DNA of 64,000 bases from Ophioderma brevispina. Its lineage: Eukaryota > Echinodermata > Ophiuroidea > Amphilepidida > Ophiodermatidae. The notes beneath the pieces were generated by a model. It made no database searches, was not told the origin of the DNA, and saw nothing but the letters and a program-made list of their open reading frames with translations. The stretch is from contig JAMKCH010088182.1 in the NCBI GenBank assembly GCA_023653785.1, forward strand, positions 248,001-312,000, written 5' to 3'. Numbering within the stretch: the stretch's first letter is position 1; every line of letters begins with the position of its first letter. This document shows positions 37,698 through 49,999 of this stretch, piece after piece. The translations under genes were made by a program, and so were the position numbers.

Positions 37698-38983
37698 AAA
37701 TTATTTATACTGTTTACGTAAATCGTAGCGGTTGTTATGTCGTTCGCATATCACAAGGAATAATACAAGTAAATAAAGTATTCTAATTATTAGAGGTTTA
37801 AATGGACTAGCTTATGTGTCTTTTCAACAGGTAGTGGTCAAAGAAATCATTTAATATTAGGTTACTTAGCACTGATTACAAGTTGGCGTATAACACATGC
37901 TAACTCGGCTATATCAACAATCTCTAACACGAAGGCTTCAATCCAACACAAATTCCATGTCTCCTGATTAGTTTTACATCTATCTTCTTTTGATATCTCC
38001 CTGAAAGAAGATCGTTTTGTGCCCAACCCTTTTGATTAAAATCCCGTATTATTTCCATCAAAGAATCCATGATAAAAAGGAAATTAATTCAAAGCCGTGG
38101 GCCTTGGAATGAAGTCTCGCGAGATCCTTGGATGATCTTTCGTATGCGCCTGTTGAAAAAAATACCACCACGCTATCTTCAAACTACGTAATTTTTGAAA
38201 AGATTGTACTAAAATAATTTCAACGTATACTTTGTACTTATATTGTTAACATTAAAAATATTAAATGTTGTTAGCAAATCCTTTGACACTTTCTATCGAA
38301 TTCTGAAAGAATGTGGCAAGATATGTGGGATGTAGAAATCAGGCATGGTGTTTTGATTTGTACAGATGAAACTATATGCATATGCATAGTGGATTTTTAT
38401 ACGTTTAAAAGATTATGGAGGACCGTTATCATAAATGGACTCACAATGCCGTTTGGTGATGATTTGGTCGTACATTTGGTCAAAATATATTGTCTAATCT
38501 CACAAAAAGAAGCCATTTGAATAAGAAATCTATTTCCATCAAGATGACGTCGTATGAAAGGGACTGTCTAAGAGATATTTGCCTGAGGACCCTTGTCACT
38601 CCACCGACAAATCAACTCGATAGAGACTCCTAAAGAGTAGTCTTTGGCAATCTCGCGCACAAGTCAACATGACAAGAGTCCAATACTACTTGAGTAACAA
38701 GAGAATCTTCAAATATGCCGATATTACCACAAATCTTTGGGATCTGTTACACCATATAATCAACATGCCAAGCAACATCCTCATGATATGAGATATATTT
38801 CAGGTGAATCAAAATAATTGAATATTTAGAGCACACAAGGCTTTAGATTTAGAAAACAAAATAGTATATTGTTGTCAGTAGTATATTATCGCTGGTAAAA
38901 CCTGTTTTCTTGACCACCAAGTTCGGTTTATATGTTCGTAAAATTAATACCCCAAATGAATAAACAGTCATTATGAGGTCCAA
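37698..38983. repeat. Direct duplication R, copy 1 (1.29 kb)
   Basis: It runs from AAATTATTTATACTG to TTATGAGGTCCAA. It is nearly identical to 39004-40230, with two larger differences: an extra segment of about 40 bases near 38195-38240, and a replacement around 38515-38545 beside a shared GATGACGTCGTATG. A 69-codon frame (38311-38520) is repeated in copy 2, where it is lengthened to 104 codons because the replaced segment removes the stop. I recognise no family. Confidence 0.9.
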
Positions 38984-39003
38984 TTTTTTTTTTTTTTTTT
39001 TTT
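38984..39003. repeat. T20 run at the duplication junction
   Basis: Exactly 20 T separate copy 1 and copy 2 of duplication R. There is no T run at the outer ends of either copy. Confidence 0.9.
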
Positions 39004-40230
39004 AAATTATTTATACTGTTTACGTAAATCGTAGCAGTTGTTATGTCGTTCGCATATCACAAGGAATAATACAAGTAAATAAAGTATTCTAATTATTAGA
39101 GGTTTAAATGGACTAGCTTATGTGTCTTTTCAACAGGTAGTGGTCAAAGAAATCATTTAATATTAGGTTACTTAGCACTGATTACAAGTTGGCGTATAAC
39201 ACATGCTAACTCGGCTATATCAACAATCTCTAACACGAAGGCTTCAATCCAACACAAATTCCATGTCTCCTGATTAGTTTTACATCTATCTTCTTTTGAT
39301 ATCTCCCTGAAAGTAGATCGTTTTGTGCCCAACCCTTTTGATTAAAATCCCGTATTATTTCCATCAAAGAATCCATGATAAAAAGGAAATGAATTCAAAG
39401 CCGTGGGCCTTGGAATGAATTCTCGCGAGATCCTTGGATGACTTTCGTATGCGCCTGTTGAAAAAAATAACCACACCGCTATCTTCAAACTATACGTATT
39501 GTTTTGATTTTTGTTAACATTAAAAATATTAAATGTTGTTAGCAAATCCTTTGACACTTTCTATCGAATTCTGAAAGAATGTGGCAAGATATGTGGGATG
39601 TAGAAATCAGGCATGGTGTTTTGATTTGTACAGATGAAACTATATGCATATGCATAGTGGATTTTTATACGTTTAAGAGATTATGGAGGACCGTTATCAT
39701 AAATGGACTCACAATGCCGTTTGGTGATGATTTGGTCGTACATTTGGTCAAAATATATTGTCTAATCTCACAAAAAGAAGCCAAAAAAGATGACGTCGTA
39801 TGTAAGGGACTGTCGAAGAGACATTTGCCTGAGGACCCTGTCACTCCACCGACAAAATCAACCGATAGAGTGACAAGGACTCCTAAAGAGTAGTCTTTGT
39901 CAATCTCGCGACAAGTCAACATGACAAGAGTCCAATACTACTTGAGTAACAAGAGAATCTTCAAATATGCCGATATTACCACAAATCTTTGGGATCTGTT
40001 ACACCATATAATCAACATGCCAAGCAACATCCTCATGATATGAGATAGATTTCAGGTGAATTAAAATAATTGAATATTTAGAGCACACAATGCTTTAGAT
40101 TTAGAAAATAGTATATTGTTGTCAGTAGTATATTATCGCTGGTAAAACCTGTTTTCTTGACCACCAAGTTCGGTTTATATGTTCGTAAAATTAATACCCC
40201 AAATGAATAAACAGTCATTATGAGGTCCAA
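39004..40230. repeat. Direct duplication R, copy 2 (1.23 kb)
   Basis: It starts at AAATTATTTATACTG directly after the T20 and ends at GAGGTCCAA, after which unique sequence continues (TACCCCGTAG). It is closer to base-for-base identity with copy 1 than the P and Q pairs are, but carries the two segment differences noted above. Confidence 0.9.
39579..39893 (+). other. 104-codon open frame in duplication R (doubtful)
   Basis: The first 67 codons are shared with the shorter frame in copy 1 at 38311-38520, starting MWQDMWDVEIRHGV. The rest, ending RVTRTPKE, exists only because copy 2 lacks the interrupted segment of copy 1. No domain recognised, and no intron signals or start context stand out. 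Conservation between copies follows from recent duplication and is not evidence of coding. Probably chance. Confidence 0.12.
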
Positions 40231-42330
40231 TACCCCGTAGAAATGCGTTAGCAACAGCAGCTTTCAATGGAGAATCTTTCATTCACTTGAGTATAGTTTA
40301 GAAATCCAAGTGAGGCAAGTATTCCAGCCACGGAGGTAGGTAATCCCCACCCATCTCATGTTATCATCCGCCTCGTTGCCAAGCAACGCGTAAATAAATA
40401 CTTCAAGCATTTTTTTACATTTCCAAATTGACAAATAAGACAATTAAGATGTCTTAAAAGGGAGAAGCTGTATATATCACTCGTAAATGTTATGGCAGCT
40501 CTTTTCATATACTCTAACAGCTATTGACGGAACAATCACCTCTATTCATAAGGATGAGGTCCAAGTCCATGTTTAACATCTCTGTTTAGGAAACACTTCA
40601 CGTTGACAACGGGACTAAGAAGGAAAATAAATTAAATGAAGTGTTAAAGTAGAGAATTCGAGAGAAGAACACGTCTATCAAGTGACAAACGGTGATCGAA
40701 GTGAGGCATATAACAGCTTAAGACGGATACATTCGTCAAATACGACTATAACCGAATTGCTCTCATTTTTGATAACGTTACCTTACACCATTACACAGAT
40801 CAGTTCTATTAAGTGGAGAAAAATACACATTGACCTTATCGTGAGCACCAGCGGCACTCAATTCAAAATGACGTATACAAGTGTCGCTGACAAAATGATG
40901 AACGTAGAAACAAGGGGCTATTATATTGGTGTAAAAGCATACCGGGTCCACAAACCTTAAGGAGTTCGTGTTCTTCTCATAGAAACCATTTTACCCAAGG
41001 CTACCATAAGGCTACCGAAAATATTTTCGTCGACGACACCTTTAACCTACTTGATATGCAAAACGGGTTTGTGGGTGACAGTCAAGATGACAGCGGTGAA
41101 CACATAAGGTTATGAAAGTGAATGAACGCGAGCGGTTTCAACTTAAGAATAACAATCTTGGTTTTTCGACAGGCTTGGTCCTGTCGACGGACCATTATTG
41201 GAGTACCGTTTTCAAATATACAGATTGTATAAAAATGCAATGTTTTAAATTATTGAAAATAAATAATGACGGTGTTCGAAAAAGTATTATTTTATGTTAT
41301 GTTATTTGGTGTTGTTTTGATATTTGGATATAGCACATTATCTTAAAAAACATGTAATTTCAATTGGACCGCTTTGGAATTGGAAAATCATATACCCCTT
41401 ACGTCCCTTGAGGGAAAATGACTACCAACCTGACAATCACCGCAAAAAAGACAGGTGGCGCAATTTGTCTTGTTAGATCTAGCAGCAATTTCACCCTAAA
41501 CACAAGGCAAAGGGGTCCGCTCCGTGATTTTTGAAAAGTGGCAAAATGGCATTTAGGGATTTAAGAGATATAATACCCAGTTATAACAATTCACCGTTAT
41601 CCCCGTTATTGTGCAACATGATTCATATAGAGAATACGGTCATACCATCTTGGCTTAAATACGTAAAGAATGTCCTCAACCAGCGCAGTGTATAGCTGTG
41701 ATTTCATAGCCACAATTTCACATTGCATGCACTGATTTGCACTTTCTCAATTTTTAAACACTCTCCTTGCAATAATCACAAGATAATTGATTATTGCGAG
41801 TAGATCTCAAATTTTGTTATCTATGACTATACGTCACAATACAACACCCTTCGTACGGCTTAAATGTTTCAGTGCTCCGTACAGATGTATCTGCAAACCG
41901 AAATCAGTAATATCTTGATCGTGAGGGTATATCTTGATCGTGAGGGTGCTTTAATATTCTTGATCGTGGGAACAAAAAAAATTTTTGAATAAACGCCACT
42001 TAAATGCTCTTATTGTAATAGCATAAAAATGCCATGGCAATTTAAATTTTTTCCAACCAAAATATGAAGCAATGATATTTGGCATTACATTAAATCTTGG
42101 GCAAAACAATCTTGGGCAAAATAATAACATTAAAAAAACCCATTTAAAAATAAAAAATTCAAACGGTCCACGTGGACCCTGATACACTTAAGTTTTTCAA
42201 GTGCCAATCTTTAAAAACTGCCAATCTTGAAGCTGTTGGAAGATCAATCTTGGACTCTACCTTATTAATGTCATCACGTCATTGCAGCCCAACTCTTCAA
42301 CATCCTAACCCTCGCCTTACACCTTTTTTG
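40231..42330. other. Non-coding DNA with minor repeats
   Basis: ATCTTGATCGTGAGGGT-like words occur three times at 41912-41967, and ATCTTGGGCAAAA twice near 42092-42120. AAGCAACGCG near 40382 matches the core of the fold-back family at 23.7 kb. No gene recognised; the 92-codon frame at 40682-40960 has no known domain. Confidence 0.45.
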
Positions 42331-42335
42331 TAACC

Positions 42336-42942
42336 AACGGTTTTACCAGGGGGGTGTGGTTACCACCCCCCTCGATAATTTGTTATAAGCACCCGATGCT
42401 TATGATTTTGATCAAATGGAATGCTATGTCCTCCTCTTTCCATTGATACCAAATACGTACCAACACACCTAGTATGGCGTCGCCATGACGTCATCAGCCG
42501 CGAAGTCGCAACATTGGCATTTTTCCACCGAAAATAGGCGAAAATCCAATTTTGCGCTAAAATGCGGTTTTCACAGCTCTAAATTGATGGCATTTGGCTA
42601 GTTTTACATAAACATAGTTTTAGAGCCATACTGTTGTGCATAATATTTTCAAAAATGCACGCATAACATATCCGTTGGGTGGCAACCACCCCCCTACCCT
42701 TCTACTTTGCCGCATACCCTACCCCGGTGGAGGTGCTACCACCTTCACCGGGGTTAGGGTATGCGTCAAAGTCGAAGGGTGAAGGTGCTACCTTCACATT
42801 TTTTGTTTGCTAAAATGGACCTGAAAAGGATTAGAGCACGTTAAGAGCTTTGTAAGAAAGTTTTTTTTAAGATTTTACGCACCGGAGCCGAAGTCACTAG
42901 GAGGGTTGTTACCACCCCCCCCCCCCCTTGGTAAGACCAGAG
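42336..42942. mobile_element. Fold-back element with G/C-run ends, about 600 bp
   Basis: The left end, ACGGTTTTACCAGGGGGG then GTGGTTACC, is matched by a right end whose complement reads CTGGTCTTACCAAGGGGGG then GGTGGTAAC. The interior repeats a GGCAACCACCCCC word and holds a strong hairpin. It has no coding capacity. It abuts the non-LTR fragment to its right, so it may have inserted into it or marked its break. Confidence 0.65.
42695..42781. repeat. Strong GC-rich hairpin, arms about 40 nt
   Basis: CGCATACCCTACCCCGGTG pairs with CACCGGGGTTAGGGTATGCG around a loop of a few bases (GCTACCA). The pairing extends outwards through CTACTTTG / CAAAGTCGAAGGGT with a few mismatches. It lies in the right half of the fold-back element and is its most stable part. 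Confidence 0.85.
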
Positions 42943-43580
42943 TTAACGGTTGTAGCTACTCATTACAGAGCGGAAGATACAACTGGCGCCATGACCAAAC
43001 ACTGAAAGCAATCATCACACCTGAGAATCTGAACTTCATCTCTACAATAGCCTTCTGCACACCTGATGGTACATCAGCCAATCAACATTCCGAAGAAGGC
43101 CAATGACTGGATATCCCTGATGGATGAGGAACACAAACAAATAGTGTTCCCTCCACAAATCACGGAGACAACTAAGAGACCAGATATCACCATCTTTTCC
43201 ACCAAAACAAAGGCGGTGATCATCATAGAGATGACGGTCCCTGTGGAGGAGAACCTATCCAATGCATACGCTAGAAAGCAGTGTCAATACCAAAATCTAG
43301 TGGCTGACTGTGAAAACAGAGGATGGTCTACATACTACTTTCCAATAGAAGTAGGAAGCAGAGGTTTCCGCAATACACCAGTCAACAATTGACTGGCATT
43401 CTTGGGCATTCCTAAAGGAAAGAGGGGGCTATAACTGAGACAGCAGCCAGAATTTCCCTCAGAGCGAGCTATGTCATCTAGCTCAGAAGCTCAAAGACAT
43501 TCAGACAGATGGAGCTGCAAGCATGCAATATCAGAAATATGCACTGAAGGAAGTGGAATAGTTGAGCGTTAAAGTCTGGC
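42943..43580 (+). pseudogene. Non-LTR retrotransposon ORF2, C-terminal remnant
   Basis: Translated pieces across two frames match the C-terminal end of non-LTR retrotransposon proteins: SGRYNWRHDQTLKAII near 42975, then a longer intact piece (43066-43392) with RPDITIF, VIIIEMTVPVEEN and WSTYYFPIEVGSRGF. This tail follows the RT domain in several invertebrate LINE families; its D...E pattern resembles a PD-(D/E)XK-type fold, which is my inference. A frame change is needed between the first two pieces, and a stop after VNN is followed by FLGIPKGKR-like sequence in another frame. The RT domain itself is absent. It is a 5'-truncated or deleted, inactive copy. Confidence 0.75.
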
Positions 43581-43799
43581 CCAGAGACCTCAGAACGCAC
43601 TAACCTAGACAAAGAGATACTGCATAAGGTGAATCTCTGGGTCTGGATCAATTTAACCTCCAGTAAAGCGGATTCCCGCAAAAATTTCAACTAGAGGACC
43701 CTGGTACCTAGAGCGATGAGTGCAGGTAACATACCTCTTTTCGATGAGGTTTGCAACTTTTTATGTGCTCATGATTTACTCCACTAACACACCAACAAC

Positions 43800-43926
43800 T
43801 TTACATGACTTTCCGAACCATGAGGCGCCGGGCACTCATTGCACATTCTACGTATGACCAAGAAACCCAATCTTAATCCCTGCCGACGGTTCAGCGCCTT
43901 AGACCGCTCGGCCACCTCGCCCTCTA
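43800..43926 (-). mobile_element. tRNA-derived SINE head
   Basis: On the minus strand from 43926, GCGAGGTGGCCGAGCGGTCT then AAGGCGCTG is the D-arm/A-box region of a Leu/Ser-type tRNA. Its in-frame peptide, VAERSKALNRRQG, is a well-known spurious translation of such SINEs. The B box is not intact, so this is not a working tRNA. The 3' limit of the body is uncertain. Confidence 0.6.
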
Positions 43927-43997
43927 CTAAGTCACCTCCAGAGAGAGGTATATCAGGAGGTTTATCCGAAGGTTTTGTTCTACCAATTAACCATTCC

Positions 43998-44072
43998 TCA
44001 TAATAATATACTACTACTACCAATAATAATAATGATAGTAATAAAATAATGATAATGATAATAAAAATAACT
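43998..44072. repeat. AT-rich simple repeat (AAT/GAT)
   Basis: An imperfect trinucleotide-like tract of AATAAT, GATAAT and ACTACT words. Confidence 0.75.
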
Positions 44073-46675
44073 ACGTCTTTTCGGAATTCAAATGTTTAAA
44101 ATGCACCAGAGGAAAGTCATACGTGTAGTTCGGCAAAGTGTTAACCGAAGTTACTGAATTTATCGATAATTACCTCATTTTAAAGAATATACACAAATTC
44201 CTGCCCACCCTGTTATCATTGTATCATGACCACCCTATACACAGCAATTTCTGTAATCGTATCACGATGTTTCATCCTATTACGGCATTAAAAGCGCTCC
44301 AAAAGTGACCAAAAGGCTCCTACTCACTATATTGAAAATTAAATACACAACTCGGATAAATGCTAATTAAATTCCGCCAATTTCTAGCGGAATCTCGTGG
44401 CGTATAATTAAACCCTGCAAAATATCTGAGGTGGCCAGTGGCCTGCCAGCGAAGGATCAATTTCCTTAATCGCGGCTGATGATGATAAGCCGCCCTAATG
44501 ATAACACCACCACTCGGTCAACATGGTCAAACAAAATTGAAGATGGTGGAAGATATTGAAAAACCCATGGGCGGTGTGGTCAATTCAAATATTCTTCATG
44601 TCCAGGGGACACTCACATAGAAATGATATACGGGGAGGCGTCGCTCCAATGGGTGTTTTTCTTTCATGAGAAATTCTTAGACTTGGGTTCAATATTCTCA
44701 AAAAAATTCCTTAGCCCTGCCTCAAAACATGATTAAGAAGCCTCAATTTGCGCAGAAAATAAGCACAGAAAACTAATATATATTTTCAAAAATATGTTGA
44801 TGGATTTATTGAAACCAATAGTCGAGTGTAGCCAGATGCATCCTGGCTTGATCTACATCGACTTTTTAATGGATCAAATGTGTTGAACTAATGACTCCTG
44901 ACTGAGAAATTTTGAAAAAAAATTATGCTGTTTCAAATAAAGTATTATTTTTAAGCTTTGAATGCATATTGCAAAGAATTTAGGAATGTTGTTTTCACAA
45001 AATAAGTCACTGGCGTGTGCAGAGAATACACAAAATATTGTACACTGAACATACCGCGATGAAATATTTGAAGTGTTTTAATGATTCCACATTTAAACAT
45101 AGCGTGAGAAGTTTATATGTTCGCATAAAACAGACTATGGTCGGAATATTTACAGAAAATAATAGCCAAAAGCATAACACTCTGTCAATGTATTCGGTAA
45201 ATAATTACTTAGCATGGTGATAATTAGCCGCATAATTTCAGGTAGTGAGTTGAGAAAATACCAGCAGTAGCTGATGTACGTTAAGAAAGTCGGAGTTAAT
45301 GAGCTATTATAACCGCTTGTCAAAACAAGAGGGCCGCTGGATATGTTTTTGTGTGGAAGCAAATATGCCTTGTTAAAACTCAGCTCCGAGGGCATCCTTT
45401 TATCATGCGTGCATGTAGAGATGTTGTCAAAGGGCTCCAGATCGCGAATGCATATAAGGAATAATAAAGGTCCAGATGTACATCTATGTACTTTGTGCTT
45501 AACCATCCTTGAAAACAAAAATAGCAACTGAACCCAGTGACCGATGGTATGCAAGACTTGAAATGCCAAAGCACAGACTAACGGCACATTGGCTTGGTGG
45601 TATTGCTTAATGTTATCAAACAGTAATTTTGCCGACCAGGTTCATCACCTTAAACTTACACTCAATACACAGATACTGAATAACCAATATAGATCACCAA
45701 CTAATTTTTAAAATTTAAGCTAGAGCTCAAACCCATTAATGCAATCAGAAAGAAAGACAAAACAAAACACAACGCAAGTCAGTTGGGTCCTAGTGATCAT
45801 TCTGTTCAACATCCTCAGACATAAGACAACAGACATGTCAGAAACACCATCAGCAAGCGAGAGAAGTGTCAGAAGGATAGGTAGACAATTAAGGTGGGGT
45901 CTCACAAAAAGTATATTGAGGCAAAATACAAGCATATACTTTATGCAATCATATCCACGTCCCTAAAAGTCATTAAAAGTTTAGATTTTCAACCAAATCA
46001 GAAATTTCATAAAGAATTTAACTAACCTGGGCTAAATATTTGGGTGCTAGTAAATGTTCCCCAATAAATAGAGCTTGGTTAGGATTATCTAACTTTGTGC
46101 AATTGATCTAACTGGTTCAGTGATTTGCATTTATCCTCTAGTCCCACTCTGCTCAAATCAATAATGTATTGTGATGTCATTGCCCTAGTGAATGGTAGCA
46201 TTGACATCATATTCCTTTGTAAAATCGTAAGTAAACTGCAACAAAAATACAGAATATTCAAACTTCTAATGATTTTGTAGGTATGTGGATTTGATTGCAT
46301 TAAGTATGTGGCTTGTTGGCCTAAATATATTTTCTTGCAAGACCCCCGCTTTAAGGTTCAGTTAATGGAAAAGGCATAACAACAAAATCAGCGAGTTGTC
46401 TTAAAGAACGGAATTTGCGAAAATACTTTTTTCATCAATCCAATTAACAGCCTTGTGAAAATACAACATCGCATTGAGATCAATCCATCTAGACTCGTCA
46501 CTCGTTTCTCCGAGTATGACATTTTAAAAAATTTATTAGGGTATACTCTCAGAATATGCTTTCATTTTATGTTTAAAATATTTCCGCTGTTGATATGATT
46601 TTAAAACAAGCGTCTGCTGCACGCTGTAGAAACATTTCAGAAACTAAAGGGTATAAAGTAATCATATTAGAGAAC
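44073..46675. other. Non-coding DNA, nothing firm
   Basis: A less AT-rich patch at about 44395-44510 (containing GGCCAGTGGCCTGCCAGCG and CTTAATCGCGGCTGATGATG) stands out from its surroundings and could be a conserved non-coding element or a repeat fragment. The 145-codon minus-strand frame at 45150-45587 has no known domain and overlaps opposite-strand frames. Confidence 0.4.
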
Positions 46676-46679
46676 CAGA

Positions 46680-46918
46680 ACTGGCCGATCTAAGGTTTCC
46701 TTGCAGAAGTGGGGCTATCTGGAAGCAGACCAGGATACTACCTGTGGTTGTGGAACAGCACCACAGACAATGGAACACCTCTTGGTCTGCCCACTGCTGG
46801 AGCAACAATGCACAAACAAGGACCTTGCGGAATTCAGTGAAGCAGCCCGGACGTTGTATACCATCTCTGGCTGGATCATATTTGAGAACCACAGTGTTTG
46901 GACACGATAAGAAGAAGA
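46680..46918 (+). pseudogene. Non-LTR retrotransposon 3' end (Cys-His tail)
   Basis: An open frame to 46909 encodes a tail with LQKWG, then CGCGTAPQTMEHLLVCPLL. That is the CxC...QT..H....CP zinc-knuckle-like signature near the C terminus of Jockey/I/CR1-like LINE proteins. A hydrophobic segment and stop follow, then a GAAGAAGAAAAG stretch where a simple tail is expected. Only about 75 codons remain, so it is a severely 5'-truncated copy. It is a different family or region from the remnant at 43 kb. Confidence 0.75.
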
Positions 46919-47137
46919 AAAGTAGGTAAATGATTACATAATGAGTCCCCATTACCCAGGTGAAGTGAATCCATGCATAATTTTGAATTACGTAATAATG
47001 CCTTTTTTGGGGAGCTATAAAATGTCAGACGTCTGTTGTTTGTTCCTGTTTCCTGCTCCAAGCCGGTGTAAGGAGCCCATTTTTTCAGAGTTGGTTGTTA
47101 CCTTTACAACAAAAATGACCCAGGGGTTCCCTAGGCT

Positions 47138-47795
47138 ATGCCTCGTCCAACGGCATTGTCAATACGCCGAAGAGTACTTGCACTCCGACGGGAAGGGTAC
47201 AAACAAGCCATAGTTGCTGATTTCCTCGGAATATCGCAGAGTACGGCTTGTAAAATCCTCAGACATCATCGAGAGGTGTATCATTTGATGGCCACGAAAA
47301 TCTTCAGTACGACCACGATTGACTACCAAAAGAGATGATCGCCGACTGTGCCGTAGAGCCCGGAAAATGCCAACGATCCGCCTTCGTCGTTTGTGGAGAA
47401 GACACTATGGAATCAACGTTTCCCACCAAAATGTAAATCAGAAATTGCTTCAACATGGTTAACGAGCAAGACGAATGACCAAATGTTCACACCCAACATG
47501 AACACCGTGGTGTACCTGGACATTCTGGAAAACCACTGTCTGCCACATGCAAGAAGCAGAGGGGTGGAGCAGATACCATGGCCTGCTTGATCCCCTGATT
47601 TGACCCTTATAGAGAATGCCTGGGATGCCTTAAGCCGAGCCATCAATGACATGGACAATCTCTACAGGAGTTAGCTCAGGCTCTGACCAATGAGTGGGAC
47701 GCCCTACACATTGACATCATATACAACCTTGTAGACAGTATGCCGCGGCGTCTTGACGCACTGATTCATGCCAGGGGTGGCCATACTCGATATTA
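47138..47795 (+). pseudogene. Tc1/mariner transposase, internally deleted
   Basis: The ATG at 47138 opens MPRPTALSIRRRVLALRREG followed by FLGISQSTACKILR, a paired-type helix-turn-helix typical of Tc1/mariner transposases. Further fragments in shifted frames give RRLWRRHYGINVSHQNV (near 47385-47433), then a jump to a NMNTVVYLDILENHCLPH segment. Near 47565-47780 come WPA-stop-SPDLTLIENAWDAL and a C-terminal SMPRR/HARGGHTRY-like end. The first two catalytic Asp regions are missing or unrecognisable; the IEN motif with the third acidic residue remains. Stops and frameshifts confirm it is dead. I could not find terminal inverted repeats. Confidence 0.8.
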
Positions 47796-49800
47796 GTGAC
47801 TGATTGACATTTGAAACAGTACTATTGAGCATTTCGATACATGAAATCATCCAAAATGTGTTATCTTTAAAACTGACTGATGTGAAAAAATTGTAACAAA
47901 ATCCTTAAATCTGCTGCTCAAATACCCATTTTCCTTTCAGACTAAGGACACAGTTCGTAAATGGTTAACTTTGGACTAAGTTCATTGTGATTTGTTCGAA
48001 AGAGACTAATCAATCAAGTAGCGTGGCGATATTCATCCTACTAGATATGATGAATAACTCGCACTGTAAGAATAATTCCTTAAAAAGTGGTAAAAATATT
48101 TTTATTCCAACTTATGAGCAACAGTGTATCTTCATTTGTTCATGTGCTATTCGTTACCCAATCAACCAAAAAAATTACAAATGTTAGAACATGTGCATAC
48201 TGCCAGTGTCCGAGCCGGACTTATTTTATTGTTGTTGTTGCCGTTATATCTGGCCACCCAATGTCCTATAAAATTGACCCAGAAAGCTTAAAATGGTGCC
48301 AGGAATCATCACCATGTACATCTACAATCTGACGTTATGTTTCTTCTGTCATGCGGTATTATTTCCAAGATTGGCTGCAGGTGATTCTAACACAGAGGAT
48401 GAGTTAAAGCAATCCCAGGATGCAAAGCAAATGGAAAATTACACTACTGGAATCATGTGACCCCACAGTGCCTATTTGACTGTGCTTCGACGTGCGCGTC
48501 ACAGCGCATCATCATGCGAAGACTTGAATTTAATGTAATTTTATGAAAGTAAATTGCTGACGGAAAATTGTCCACCACTCTTTTCAAAAACAACTTTTCA
48601 TTCAATATAATCGTTTTATTAGAACTGCCATGTATAACATCTAAGGTTGGAAGGTTTGTAAAACATGGCATACGTAATGATCACACTGGTTATTATTCAA
48701 ATTGAACCAAATCCAATGAAGGCGATGGTTTAATGGAGACCATGCTGAGTGATGTTACACCATGCCATTACCCTACGCTTTTCACGAATACGCCTTCCCC
48801 ATATTTGCCTACACATCAAACTAACCCTGTTGTTTTCCCTAAGGAAAAAAATAACGAGCACGAGTGAAGATCTCGTCTTTAGGTAGGCAATCTTTGGCAA
48901 ATTACCCGGTCCCTACTGAATATAGCAGCAGGCATATTATTAATATACAATGTATGTTACACTATTATATGGATCATTCAACGCTTCATTTCTTTATCTT
49001 AAGTAAAAAGCCTCCGGGATTGAAACCGATAGATCGATGTAGACCTTGAAATACAATCACTTCCACAGGGAAGGATCAGTGATACCCATGACATTAGTAC
49101 CTTGTATTGTATTTCATCTTCTTAGAATGAATATAAGACGTGCGACGATTGCAGACAGACATGGTCGAAATAAAAACGTATTTGTGCTATAAGGGTGTGA
49201 AAAATAAGGCTTTTAATACTATTTAAATGATCTAGAGCACAGCGCCGCTTGTTGCTATTGTTAACTATAATTGAGGGGGATTAAACAATCCACAATGGTT
49301 CTTAACAATTCACAATGGTTCTTAAAAATAACAACACCCACTAAAACCCACAAAGTAAAATGTCAAGTCTTCTATATCTAATGAAACAAAGTAGGTACAG
49401 CTAAATGAAGATGTGGTAAGTAGGTAAAAACCAGATGATATCGAAACATGATTTAAAAGTAACCCATAGAGTAAACGCAGAAGCCGTTATTAAAAATAGA
49501 ACGACGATATGCAACGCATGAAAATAATGCAGAAAGAATAAGCTCGCAGATTGAACGTATTCAGTTTCTACCCGAGCATGATCAATGCGAAAAAAATATC
49601 GTTGTTTCTCGCTTGTGTAGAAACCTGTCGCGCCGAAGCCCGTGCATGAATTAGATCTTATCTGCAATTGCTATGTTTAGACATTGAGTATGGCATTTGG
49701 TTTCTGTTTTGATTTAATTTTGCTTAAATTATTTTATAAAAGTTCTTACCAAGGTTGTTTTCCTTCCCTTCCTTTTACGTGCGTGGGTGTGTGTGTTTTA
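47796..49800. other. Non-coding DNA, nothing recognised
   Basis: A 20-base word ending CACAATGGTTCTTA is repeated in tandem at about 49289-49328. No gene recognised. Confidence 0.5.
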
Positions 49801-49803
49801 CAA

Positions 49804-49826
49804 CCTCTCTCTCTCTCTCTCTCTCA
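49804..49826. repeat. (CT)n microsatellite
   Basis: Pure CT tract of about 22 bases. Confidence 0.9.
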
Positions 49827-49999
49827 AAAAGGTACATGGAAAAGTTATAATTATTATTACAATATGTCAAAATGCATTCGTTAATTTTTATCACATTTAG
49901 GTTTACAAATGCTTTCCTTTTATTTAATCTCACTTTTTGTAATAACATCGATATAGCTTTAACAGTTCAATTTGGTCAATGTGCAGTTTGATCTTTAAG

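Noticed and set aside
39579..39893. Frame conserved in both copies of duplication R as evidence for a gene
   Set aside because: The copies are too recent for conservation to mean anything, and the C-terminal part differs because of a segment change.
43784..44023. Minus-strand frame with VAERSKALNRRQG
   Set aside because: This peptide is a familiar spurious translation of a tRNA-derived SINE head.
45150..45587. 145-codon minus-strand frame
   Set aside because: No domain, no codon or splice signals, and overlapping frames on the other strand; probably chance.
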